From positions 1 through 64,000 of the forward strand of contig NZ_JACHIE010000004.1 of the NCBI RefSeq assembly GCF_014207635.1: a stretch of 64,000 nt of DNA. Reading direction: 5' to 3'. Positions 35,928 to 43,968 of this stretch are shown piece after piece. Source of the stretch: Acetobacter lovaniensis (GTDB lineage: Bacteria > Pseudomonadota > Alphaproteobacteria > Acetobacterales > Acetobacteraceae). Numbering within the stretch: the first letter of the stretch is position 1; each line of letters begins with the position of its first letter. The notes beneath the pieces are model-generated. The model was given only the letters and a program-made list of their open reading frames with translations, was not told where the DNA came from and did not search any database. The translations under genes were made by a program, and so were the position numbers.

Positions 35928-36703
35928 TTGGCAAGTCTCGCAGCAATTTTGGTCCAGTAGTGGTATTCATCCACATCCTGTGGCGTGCCCCACTGGCAAA
36001 AATGGTTGACATTGGCCGGGGCGTAGACGGGCAATCCATCTGCGACCAGATGATTGAAAATCATGCTCGCATAGTATTCACCGTTCAGGGAATCTTCGCG
36101 TGCCATCAACTGATGACCATATTTTTTCAAGGTCGCGCCGGAGTTGAAATAATAGACCCCTGGCGAATGACGGGCCTGTGTCTTGTCTTTTTCGAAGCTG
36201 TATTTTTCCCGAATTTCCAGCATCCGGTCTTCGCCATCTACGCGGCAACAGGCATACAGGTTTTTTTCGGGCATCAGGTGTGGGTGGAAACCCGTATAGC
36301 ACGGTACTGCCCCGGCAGCCCCCACCGCCTCCATTGCACCGCGAAAAGCGGCGTAATTCCAGTGCATGTAGTAATCGCAGTAACTCACTAACGCGGGCCG
36401 GTTATCGGGAATGGCATCTTCGGCTTTGAGCAGGGCATCAACCGGCCCAAGCTTGGCGCCTTCGATAACCACAATGCGCCCCTTGGGGCGCAGAGCGGTC
36501 AGAATGCTCCGCATCGGGGTGGTTTCAATATGCTCACGCCGACAGATGAACAGCGGATCTTCCGCACCGGGGAACATGCGCAGCACCCATTCGATCAGAC
36601 GCCGACCATCAAGCGTGATCAGGGGTTTGGGGTCTGTATAACCCGCGCGCACAAAGCGCGACCCCAATCCTGACATGGGGATGATCAGTTGCCATTCATT
36701 CAT
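35924..36703 (-). CDS. Sugar nucleotidyltransferase-like protein (first of two)
   Basis: A 259-residue NTP-transferase-fold protein: LIIPMSGLGSRFVRAGYTDP then KPLITLDGRRLIEWVLRMFP, the G-x-G-x-R-F…K-P-L signature. SYCDYYMHWNYAAFR carries the metal-binding Asp, GVYYFNSGATLKKYG lies in the substrate region, and the end reads VNHFCQWGTPQDVDEYHYW. It is clearly homologous to the next gene but distinct. It follows the class II aldolase with a 4-base overlap. Substrate unknown. Confidence 0.88.
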   Translation of the reverse strand: MNEWQLIIPMSGLGSRFVRAGYTDPKPLITLDGRRLIEWVLRMFPGAEDPLFICRREHIETTPMRSILTALRPKGRIVVIEGAKLGPVDALLKAEDAIPDNRPALVSYCDYYMHWNYAAFRGAMEAVGAAGAVPCYTGFHPHLMPEKNLYACCRVDGEDRMLEIREKYSFEKDKTQARHSPGVYYFNSGATLKKYGHQLMAREDSLNGEYYASMIFNHLVADGLPVYAPANVNHFCQWGTPQDVDEYHYWTKIAARLAK

Positions 36704-37593
36704 GATTTTGCGACCTTCTGGCGGTACTTCTCTGCTTCCATGTTCAGAAGGAAATCGGCTTCTTCCACAGGAAGGAAATTCGGTGCCAGACCCAGTGCCT
36801 GCATGGTCTGGCGCAGGTAATTATAAGCCTGCTGTGTCTCTTCCCCCGCCTTGGAAAGACGCAGGGTTTCGTGCCCCAGATACACAGCCTGATCGGGGAA
36901 AAGCAGGTGCTCGGCATCCGCTGCACAGAAGGGGGCCTCTTCCACAACAGGGGGAGGCAGATGGAAATGGGAACGAACGCTCTCATTCACCTCTTCATGT
37001 AGTTGCCAGGCTTCCTCCGGCGTATGCGCCGCCACAACCAGCCCATGGTTTTGCAGGAGCAGCACCGCCGTCCCGTTGGCAAGGGCCTGCAGGGCTATGA
37101 TCCTGTCCATGACCGACTGCGTAACCGGCAGCCCCGGAGACGCATAGGGCACCCACACAGCATGAGGCAGAATGGCCGCAGTTAGCGCAGCGCCGTCCTT
37201 GGCGCAGGCGAGCAGATTGGTGATGACGGAATGGCTGTGCAGAACGCAGGGCCCCAGAAGTGCATGAAAGCCTGCCTCGATGGAAGGGCGTACATTTGCA
37301 GCATCAGACTCAGATAAAATGGCGGAACGGACAAGGCCCGTATACTCCGACTCAGTCCCGCAGGCTGACAAGCCTTTCCGTATTCCGGCATAATCAACTG
37401 CGACAAAGCCGTTATCGGGGGTTACATGCGCCAGTTCGCTCCCGGACGCCTTGACCCACATGCAGTGGGCATCATTTTTGAACGAGGTATTCCCGCCCCC
37501 ACCCTGCACAAACGCCTTGTTGCGACCAAGCTGGCGAGAGATATGCGCCAGCTTGTGCAGGCCGTCAGAATTCGGGGAAACGGGTTCCGTCAT
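36700..37593 (-). CDS. Class II aldolase/adducin-family protein of the sugar cluster
   Basis: A 297-residue protein from ATG 37593; the longer frame only mirrors the preceding gene's end. It has QGGGGNTSFKNDAHCMWVKA (phosphate-binding G-x-G-N-x-S), metal-binding HSHSVITNLLA and LLLQNHGLVVAAHTPEEAWQ, the zinc-dependent class II aldolase pattern of L-fuculose- and L-rhamnulose-phosphate aldolases. An additional 70-residue tail follows (LRQTMQALGLAPNFLPVEEA). It may form or cleave the carbon skeleton that the two nucleotidyltransferases activate. It overlaps the fused membrane/kinase gene by 29 bases, with no visible ribosome-binding site, suggesting coupling. Confidence 0.85.
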   Translation of the reverse strand: MTEPVSPNSDGLHKLAHISRQLGRNKAFVQGGGGNTSFKNDAHCMWVKASGSELAHVTPDNGFVAVDYAGIRKGLSACGTESEYTGLVRSAILSESDAANVRPSIEAGFHALLGPCVLHSHSVITNLLACAKDGAALTAAILPHAVWVPYASPGLPVTQSVMDRIIALQALANGTAVLLLQNHGLVVAAHTPEEAWQLHEEVNESVRSHFHLPPPVVEEAPFCAADAEHLLFPDQAVYLGHETLRLSKAGEETQQAYNYLRQTMQALGLAPNFLPVEEADFLLNMEAEKYRQKVAKS

Positions 37594-39703
37594 GGAAGAT
37601 AATGTAGGCGACGATAATTTGTTGCACGCCTTCCCATCCACCTTTCCAGGCTGGTGCGTAGATCCCGAAGTCCTGGATGTCAGAGACATACTTTTCTCCA
37701 ATTTGTTCAATCGCCTCAAATGGAAGGAAGTCCATGAACTCGATTATCTGCCAGTTTTCACATTCGTAATAATGCTTAACGTTCTGCTGGTATAGAGCGG
37801 AAATTCCATCCAGCAGAGGGTCAAGATAAAACCTGTTGGAAAGCATAATCCGCAGACCCACCGCCGGATTGTAGTCCAGATCGCCCAAACGATCACCAAT
37901 GGGTTCTATCGGGAAAAAAGTAAAAACAATATCCGCCGCATGGGCCTGTACTTTAACATAGCGCTCCGCATCAGTCCGCCGTGCCTCAACCGATGCAATA
38001 ATCTGCTCCTTACTGTAGCCACGCTTCAGCATGTCGCGCTGGATCTTCCAGTGCAGTTGCAACATTTCATCCGGTGACATGAAAATCTTGAGGTCCAGCA
38101 TGGTCCGGGTGGGTTTAAGCAGAAAGGTATGCAGCCCTTCCATAACCATGAGTGGCTTGGGCGTGATGGCAATAGCCTCTGTAAACTCGCCGGTCGTGTG
38201 GTCGTAATGCCGCCGGAAGATGGTCATATTCTGCCGCAGGGCAGCAAGGTAGTGCAACTCCTGATGCAACTCGTTCCCTTTGGGGTTGAGATGCGTATAT
38301 TCCTTCCATTTGGCATGCCCGCGTTGCCACTTGTGCATATCATCGCCGCACAGAGCCGTCATATGGCTGGGGGTAAAGAGTTCCAGAAGGTTTTCTGTAA
38401 GGGTGGACTTGCCACTCCCTGAATCCCCGGCAATCCCGATCAGAAATGAATGGGAACTGAACTTGTTATACTGGAGCGCCTTGATGCCACGCCAGTAAAT
38501 CCACAGGCAGTTGGCTATCAGCAGCGTCTGCATCAACGTAAACGCCCCATCAGACAGCATGGGTGCATTAAAGCCGGCAGAAGCAAAAAGGGTGTAAAGA
38601 TTCGGCCCCTGCGCAAATTGCGGCAATACGGATTGAAAAACCTCGCGATAATCCGAAGTCGGGCTTAACCCGAAATACAGCAGGTATGAGAATTGCAGGG
38701 CCACAAACAGCAGGCACTGGACCAGAGAAGCCCGCGAGAAAAAATAAACCAGAAAAGGTACAACCCAGTAATACCAGCCGGGCATGGGATTAATGAAAAG
38801 CAGCATAACCCCGAAAGCAAAGCCCAGAAACATGATGAAAATATCACGGTTCTGTATCTTTATCCGCAAGGCATAGAACACGAGGAGTATGTAAGCCGCC
38901 GGAATGGCGTAAAATTCGGGGCTATTCCGTGCCAGACGGAAAGCAACCTGCCCGATTTTCTTCTGTTCAAGGTTCTCAAACACCATATGCCGGAAAGCAT
39001 GGTCGAACAGGAACGGCATATTAACCAGAACAAAGGTCAACACAACCAGGCCAACATAGCTCAACAGGGCCTGTGTGCGCTCCCGGTGCCGCCAGATATA
39101 CAGCAGGAAGAACGGTAAGGTCATGACCAGATGCGTTTTGGCCGCCAGACCAAGGCCGAGAACAATGGCCGAACCCGTCAGACGCTCCCGGAACAGCAGA
39201 TAGAGCGAAACGCTCAGGAGCGAGATCGGCACCACATCCAGTTGTCCATGAATGTAGCTGATATAAAACAGGACCGGGGAACACCACAGCAGCAGGATAA
39301 CCCGTCGGCTACGACCGTGAAACCAGCGGATAAACACCGCAAGCATGGTCAGATCCGCGACGAATAACGGGATATGATACAGAAGAAACTTGAGCGGCAG
39401 AGGCCACATGGCCGCACCGAAAGGGGCCATCAAAAGGCGGGGGGCCACCATGAAGTAAAGCATGAAAGCCGGGTAGGGAAAGGCCGCGGCATCTCCTTCA
39501 TGCCACGAGATTACGTACGGGCTTTGAAAGGGATTGGTTGCAAAGTTTTCAAAAAATGGGAAGAACAGGGAACTGAAATAGCTTGACCCCAGAAACATCC
39601 CCGACAGCAGTTTCAGTACCGCCATGCTCCAGAATAATGGGCTACGGATTATGTCACTCAACCGCAGGCGGTCTTGTGCGTTTAGCCAGAAGTTCTTCCA
39701 CAT
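37565..39703 (-). CDS. Fusion of a polytopic membrane (GT-C-like) domain to a uridine-kinase-like P-loop kinase
   Basis: A 712-residue protein in two parts. Residues 1 to about 405 form roughly ten membrane helices with an early acidic loop (ISWHEGDAAAFPYPAFMLYF), LFYISYIHGQLDVVPISLLS and GLGLAAKTHLVMTLPF, resembling GT87/GT-C mannosyltransferases. From residue 420 comes a soluble P-loop kinase of the uridine kinase/phosphoribulokinase family, with Walker A GIAGDSGSGKS at 423-433, ALCGDDMHKWQR, a large substrate domain (YDHTTGEFTEAIAITPKPLM) and VMEGLHTFLLKP. The C-terminus has a further 70 residues. Fusing a lipid-sugar transferase-like domain to a small-molecule kinase would couple phosphorylation with membrane transfer. 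It overlaps the aldolase gene, and GtrA lies 11 bases upstream. Domain calls are firm; the joint function is inference. Confidence 0.85.
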   Translation of the reverse strand: MWKNFWLNAQDRLRLSDIIRSPLFWSMAVLKLLSGMFLGSSYFSSLFFPFFENFATNPFQSPYVISWHEGDAAAFPYPAFMLYFMVAPRLLMAPFGAAMWPLPLKFLLYHIPLFVADLTMLAVFIRWFHGRSRRVILLLWCSPVLFYISYIHGQLDVVPISLLSVSLYLLFRERLTGSAIVLGLGLAAKTHLVMTLPFFLLYIWRHRERTQALLSYVGLVVLTFVLVNMPFLFDHAFRHMVFENLEQKKIGQVAFRLARNSPEFYAIPAAYILLVFYALRIKIQNRDIFIMFLGFAFGVMLLFINPMPGWYYWVVPFLVYFFSRASLVQCLLFVALQFSYLLYFGLSPTSDYREVFQSVLPQFAQGPNLYTLFASAGFNAPMLSDGAFTLMQTLLIANCLWIYWRGIKALQYNKFSSHSFLIGIAGDSGSGKSTLTENLLELFTPSHMTALCGDDMHKWQRGHAKWKEYTHLNPKGNELHQELHYLAALRQNMTIFRRHYDHTTGEFTEAIAITPKPLMVMEGLHTFLLKPTRTMLDLKIFMSPDEMLQLHWKIQRDMLKRGYSKEQIIASVEARRTDAERYVKVQAHAADIVFTFFPIEPIGDRLGDLDYNPAVGLRIMLSNRFYLDPLLDGISALYQQNVKHYYECENWQIIEFMDFLPFEAIEQIGEKYVSDIQDFGIYAPAWKGGWEGVQQIIVAYIIFHDGTRFPEF

Positions 39704-39714
39704 CCCATCAAAAC

Positions 39715-40110
39715 CTATTTAGACCCAAAAACCCAGAATTTTGTTCCAATAAAATTAGTTACCGTTGTAAATCCTATTCCAACAATACTTGCAATACGTG
39801 CATCTATTCGAAAAATACCTACCAGAAAACTCAAAACGCATATGTTGGCAATTAAAGAAAAAAGATAAACACACCCATATCTACTCAACATGCCCCAGCT
39901 GATGGTTGAGGCATGCTGATAGGTCCACATCTTGTTAAGTGGAAACCCGACCATTACCCCAGCCAGAAAACCACAGGATGCGGCTATCAGGTACTGCACG
40001 CCCACAGAGTCGAGAAGCTCCAAAAATACCAAATAATTTACAATGGTTGCTATACCACCAACAATTATAAACCGAAAAAAATGAATATATATATCCCTAT
40101 ACCGCTGCAT
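39715..40110 (-). CDS. GtrA-family membrane protein
   Basis: A 131-residue protein with four membrane helices and the GtrA pattern: FFRFIIVGGIATIVNYLVFL, ASCGFLAGVMVGFPLNKMWTY (F-x-x-N-K-x-W-x-F/Y), and GFTTVTNFIGTKFWVF at the end. GtrA proteins are thought to flip polyprenyl-phosphate-linked sugars across the inner membrane for decoration of O-antigen or wall polymers. Placed between the HAD phosphatase (3-base gap) and the fused membrane/kinase gene. Confidence 0.92.
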   Translation of the reverse strand: MQRYRDIYIHFFRFIIVGGIATIVNYLVFLELLDSVGVQYLIAASCGFLAGVMVGFPLNKMWTYQHASTISWGMLSRYGCVYLFSLIANICVLSFLVGIFRIDARIASIVGIGFTTVTNFIGTKFWVFGSK

Positions 40111-40113
40111 AGA

Positions 40114-40773
40114 CTAAAATTCCTGCGTAAGAGATACCTGATATGCTCTTATGTTTATAGTCTGCGCCCCAATTATGTCCTTCTCAAGACTATCCCCAAT
40201 CATGATAACATCCTCACCCCGGCGGATTCCAAGCTTCTGCATTCCAGCCAGAAACATACGGGCATCTGGTTTTTCCGCACCGACTTCTTCCGAGGTGATC
40301 AGATGGGCAATACGCTTCGCCAAACCGAGCTTCTCGATCTTGCGGATCTGCACATGAGCAGTCATGTCACTCACAATACAGACCGGTAGTCCCAATGTCT
40401 CACACCGCACAAGAAAAGCATCCGCCGCAGGTGCGAGCACCATATTGGCTATAAAACTGTCCCAATAAAGAGCATCTGCCACATAAGCCCTAACAAAGGG
40501 TTGCTGTACTCCAAGCGTTTCAAAAATATTCTGGAAAGCAAAAAGCCGGGACCGGCATGCCCCCTGCGGCACCAGACGCTGTGTAACGGCATTCCGTGCG
40601 TTTCTGTAGAATCGGGCGAATTCCGAATAGTCCATATCCGAAAAAAATTCTTTATGAACATCTTTTAAGGCGCGATCATGGTTATCCTCATACACATATA
40701 GTGTATCATCCAGATCAATAAGAACTCCTTGTACATCAGATAGTGATATATTTATATATTTAGAAACAGACAT
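40114..40773 (-). CDS. HAD-superfamily phosphatase, first gene of the sugar cluster
   Basis: A 219-residue hydrolase with all four HAD motifs: I DLDDTLYVYED (nucleophile first Asp), II VSDMTA, III the lysine in GAEKPDARMF, IV MIGDSLEKDIIGA. The cap domain is helical, the pattern of small-metabolite phosphatases such as phosphoglycolate- or sugar-phosphate phosphatases. It heads the ten-gene operon. A promoter is expected in 40774-40900, but no confident -35/-10 pair was identified. Confidence 0.9.
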   Translation of the reverse strand: MSVSKYINISLSDVQGVLIDLDDTLYVYEDNHDRALKDVHKEFFSDMDYSEFARFYRNARNAVTQRLVPQGACRSRLFAFQNIFETLGVQQPFVRAYVADALYWDSFIANMVLAPAADAFLVRCETLGLPVCIVSDMTAHVQIRKIEKLGLAKRIAHLITSEEVGAEKPDARMFLAGMQKLGIRRGEDVIMIGDSLEKDIIGAQTINIRAYQVSLTQEF

Positions 40774-41177
40774 GCCAAAACCTTCATTCTACACCACATG
40801 AAGATCATCTGCCCAATCTTCAAAACTCATACTGATGTACTTTATACCTGAATCAAGCACTCACACTTCAGCTCAACTCCATATCGAGACGCAGAACTTT
40901 CCTCAATATGAAGCCCCCCGAACTTTCAGGAAACGCTTATCTATCTGAACTTAATCACGAATGCATGTGATTTCTGCGCAGCATGAAACCCAGCCTCAGC
41001 CCAGGTTGTCAGAGCCTTTTATGCTGTGTGCATCAGGATTTACCGTACAACAATGTGGGCGTACAAAAGCAATCCCCGTGCTACGGCGCGGATGTGGAGG
41101 CAAATTGCGGCGGCCTCTGGATGTCAGCCCATGTCACGACAACACGGTTCGACACCGGGAACAAACAGAACTCCCCT
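40774..41177. other. 404-bp spacer upstream of the sugar cluster
   Basis: Both strands have only short open frames with no recognised family. It must hold the promoter for the minus-strand sugar cluster and the end of the cytochrome c transcript arriving from the right. No T-tailed hairpin was found. Confidence 0.4.
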
Positions 41178-41669
41178 TCACGGCTTACCACCCATAACAG
41201 AACTGGCAGAGGGGACGGGAAAACGGAGTTTGGCCAATCGGGCTTCTTCCATAGGCAAAGGCGCATCGGTGGCGGAGATCACACCATTCTGGTGCAGCAG
41301 AAACGCAACCAGAGCGGCCGTATCCTGCGGCGGCAGGGTGCCCGGAGCCATCAGGGGCATGGCGCGGGATATATATCCGGCCAGCTGATCAATCGGGGTA
41401 TTGGCCCAGCGTGCGGTAAAATACGTACCCAGGTCCGGCACGTCATGCCCACCCTCAAGGTCCGCACCATGGCACATGGCACAGGCTCCAGCATAAATCT
41501 GCGCACCATGGGCCACCTGCTCAGCCGAAAACGAGACTGCATGTCCACTGCCGCTCTGGCTACCAGCTTGAGCCGTAGAATGCGGACCGGCCCATGCCTG
41601 ACCTATATGGAGGCAGGCCACCAGCACAGAGACCACAAAAGTAACACGCAGAGTGAAGGAAAGGGTCAT
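41178..41669 (-). CDS. Periplasmic c-type cytochrome
   Basis: A 163-residue protein starting at ATG 41669, which follows the FAD oxidase stop by 10 bases. The signal peptide (LRVTFVVSVLVACLHIGQAWA) precedes a class I cytochrome c domain with the haem motif C63-A-M-C-H67 (IYAGACAMCHGADLEGG) and a candidate axial Met in MPLMAPGTLPP. It is probably the electron acceptor of the neighbouring Tat-exported FAD oxidase, passing electrons to the respiratory chain, as with other periplasmic dehydrogenases of acetic acid bacteria. That partnership is inferred from adjacency. Confidence 0.9.
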   Translation of the reverse strand: MTLSFTLRVTFVVSVLVACLHIGQAWAGPHSTAQAGSQSGSGHAVSFSAEQVAHGAQIYAGACAMCHGADLEGGHDVPDLGTYFTARWANTPIDQLAGYISRAMPLMAPGTLPPQDTAALVAFLLHQNGVISATDAPLPMEEARLAKLRFPVPSASSVMGGKP

Positions 41670-41679
41670 GATAGCACTC

Positions 41680-42930
41680 TTATCCGTCACGGAGCTGAAA
41701 GCGGGTAAAAAGATCGCCAATAATGGCAATGGCCTTTTCTGCTTCGGCGCGGTCCGGATGTTCAAAACTGTTGCCCACGCCATCCATCTCGCCCAGTCCG
41801 TACATGTCATAGCCCTGAATCATCACGCCATCGGATTTGGAAATCATGGCTGCCCCCTTGTACTCCAGCGCGTAAGGGGCCTCGGGCTGTGGTGGAAGCC
41901 AGCTTGTCTGCCCGCGGACGGGAATAAGGGATTTATCGTTCCACCAGTCCCGCGCGGCATAACCGGGGCAATTGATCACCACACGCTCAGGCAGGTCCGC
42001 CAGATCGGAAGGCGTATGGAACTCGCGGATCACAATCCGCCCGCCTGCCTGATGGAACTCTTCGAGCAGAAGGTGGCCATAGGCGCCAAAATTATAGATC
42101 ATGAGCGGCGTGCGCCGGGCATAGGCCACGGGGAACGGGTTATCGGCCCCGGCCAGCAGTTCGGGTGCGGGAATAATATCGCTTATCCGGCTGGCATATT
42201 CAGCGAATTCCGCACTGCTCTGCGGCATGCCTGTGGTGGCAAAGGTGCCTTTGGCCGCATCTGCTGGAACAGGCACATGGTCTGCCGCATCCGGTGCAGT
42301 ATCGGACAGGGTATAGTTATCCCGGAAATCAATTGGATTGCCCGGCATGCCCAGATAGTCGCGATAGGTCTGCCAGGAGTAGCGGGCCATTTTTTCCCAC
42401 GTTCTGGCAAATTCGGGGCCAGCCTGCTGGGTCAGGGCTATGCGCGAATCTGGCGTCCAGCTCCCATTCGCCCGCACCGAACGGGTATGGGGGAGCAGGT
42501 CGCGGGTATAGATGGTGACATCAAGCCCCGCGCGCTGCGCGGTCAGGGCCGAAGTCAGGCCAATAATGCCACAGCCTACAACCGCCACCTTGCGTTCGAG
42601 CGTAGCCGCGGCGTGCCCAACCGCCATGTAAGCCGCCCCCCATGAAAGCGACCAGCCGCTCCCGCCATGGCCGTAATTATGCACCACTGTTTTGCCCGCC
42701 ACATGCTCCACATCCATGCGTGGACCAGCGGGACGGAACGGACGCAGGCAGACCTTTATATCCATGATCTGGTCCGCGTGAGCGCGAACAGGCACAATAC
42801 GCGGGATGGTGCCGTGCAGGGCCGTACGCCCAAGAGCAGCCGATGCGTCTGGGGTTGCGGCCCGGACCCGGCGAGTGCTCCCCATTATTCCGGCTGCCAG
42901 AGAGGCCGCAAACAGGTCTCTGCGTTTCAA
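41680..42930 (-). CDS. Tat-exported FAD-dependent oxidoreductase, D-amino-acid-oxidase related, permuted
   Basis: A 416-residue flavoprotein with a Tat signal (MKRRDLFAASLAAGIMG). The Rossmann FAD-binding motif G-C-G-I-I-G is at 119-124 (KVAVVGCGIIGLTSALTAQR). Unusually, the segment HNYGHGGSGWSLSWG sits before it, at 84-98. In D-amino acid oxidases the equivalent NYGHGGxGxTxxWG lies near the C-terminus, so the domain order looks circularly permuted. Further DAO-type features are ANGSWTPDSRIA, then VVINCPGYAARDWWND and VRGQTSWLP. Tat export implies FAD is inserted before translocation and oxidation happens in the periplasm, with the cytochrome c encoded next as the likely acceptor. The substrate is unknown; an amino acid or hydroxy acid is plausible. 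Confidence 0.85.
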   Translation of the reverse strand: MKRRDLFAASLAAGIMGSTRRVRAATPDASAALGRTALHGTIPRIVPVRAHADQIMDIKVCLRPFRPAGPRMDVEHVAGKTVVHNYGHGGSGWSLSWGAAYMAVGHAAATLERKVAVVGCGIIGLTSALTAQRAGLDVTIYTRDLLPHTRSVRANGSWTPDSRIALTQQAGPEFARTWEKMARYSWQTYRDYLGMPGNPIDFRDNYTLSDTAPDAADHVPVPADAAKGTFATTGMPQSSAEFAEYASRISDIIPAPELLAGADNPFPVAYARRTPLMIYNFGAYGHLLLEEFHQAGGRIVIREFHTPSDLADLPERVVINCPGYAARDWWNDKSLIPVRGQTSWLPPQPEAPYALEYKGAAMISKSDGVMIQGYDMYGLGEMDGVGNSFEHPDRAEAEKAIAIIGDLFTRFQLRDG

Positions 42931-43146
42931 GCTGCGTATTCCTAATTATGTGGTCAACTGGCGAATAGAAGACCTAGCATAAGGGAGTTTGCCGTGCATG
43001 CGCTACCCCTGTGCGCAAAACGGTCACGCATGGGCCTGCAAAATGACTGTTAATCTGGCTGGGCACACTTTGCATCCCGCAAAGCATTCCTTCTGGCGGG
43101 CTGGCCGCATCTGTTGTGCTGCCTCTGGCGCAGATGGGCGGACAGA

Positions 43147-43180
43147 TGCAAGGGAGAAGCTCGAAAACCTCTCCCTTGCA
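43147..43180 (-). terminator. 11-bp perfect hairpin after the class II aldolase gene
   Basis: Arms 43147-43157 (TGCAAGGGAGA) and 43170-43180 pair perfectly around a 12-base loop, 18 bases past the aldolase stop at 43198 on the minus strand. There is no T-run beyond it, so it may attenuate or protect the transcript rather than end it. It separates the uptake/aldolase genes from the oxidase/cytochrome pair. Confidence 0.5.
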
Positions 43181-43197
43181 AGGTCAGGCATGACTGA

Positions 43198-43935
43198 TCA
43201 GTTTTTATAGTCAGGCTGTTCCCGGTCGAGCTTGCGACGTAGGGCCTTCCAGATCATCTGCCCCTGATCAGGGTCGGTATCAAACTGGTTTTTGGCGCGG
43301 AGCATTTTTTCTTCCGACGGAATGTGCAGCGGCACCCCGGTGGACTGGGCCGCAATCTGGATCTTGCAGGCCTGTTCCATGTAATACATGCGGTAAAATG
43401 CCTGCGCCACAGTGCTGCCCACTGTCAGAAGGCCGTGGTTTTGCAAAATAATGGCATTGCGTGTGCCAAGGTCACGCACCAGACGCTCACGTTCGCTCAG
43501 ATTGTCATCCGCTGCAATGCCTTCGTAAGCATGGAAGGCAACCGCGCCGTAGAACTCGATATTGATCTGGTTAAGCGGGAGAATCCCTTTATCCTGTGCA
43601 GCAATCACCATACCGGCAAGGGTATGCGTATGCATGACACAGGCAGCATCCGCCCGGTTGGCATGGATAGCGGAATGAATAACAAACCCGGCAGGATTGA
43701 TGTTCCAGCTTGTTTTTTGCTGTGGAACACCATCTGCGTCCACAATAACCAGACTGCTGGCCGTAATTTCCTCAAACAGAAGCCCATACGGGTTAACCAG
43801 ATAACGGTGTCCCTCACCGGGCAGACGGACGGAAAGGTGCGTATACACCATATCCGTCATATCAAAATGCGCGATAAGCCGATATGCGGCTGCCAGGTCC
43901 TCGCGCAGTTCCTGTTCTGTCTGCTGTACTGTCAT
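43198..43935 (-). CDS. Class II aldolase/adducin-family protein of the catabolic cluster
   Basis: A 245-residue cytoplasmic protein: MVYTHLSVRLPGEGHRYLVN (family N-terminal motif), metal-binding VMHTHTLAGMVIA, and AIILQNHGLLTVGSTVAQAF. This adducin-like subgroup is common in catabolic clusters and includes decarboxylases and epimerases as well as aldolases. It follows the 2-oxoglutarate oxygenase by 33 bases and may process the hydroxylated product. Only distantly related to the class II aldolase at 36.7-37.6 kb. Confidence 0.9.
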   Translation of the reverse strand: MTVQQTEQELREDLAAAYRLIAHFDMTDMVYTHLSVRLPGEGHRYLVNPYGLLFEEITASSLVIVDADGVPQQKTSWNINPAGFVIHSAIHANRADAACVMHTHTLAGMVIAAQDKGILPLNQINIEFYGAVAFHAYEGIAADDNLSERERLVRDLGTRNAIILQNHGLLTVGSTVAQAFYRMYYMEQACKIQIAAQSTGVPLHIPSEEKMLRAKNQFDTDPDQGQMIWKALRRKLDREQPDYKN

Positions 43936-43968
43936 TGTTATGGTGTCCTTAAATTCACAAAATTGGTT

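Noticed and set aside
40983-41708. A 241-codon plus-strand frame overlapping the cytochrome c gene.
   Set aside because: It is antisense to a well-supported cytochrome with signal peptide and CxxCH. Its translation has shadow-like composition and no motif.
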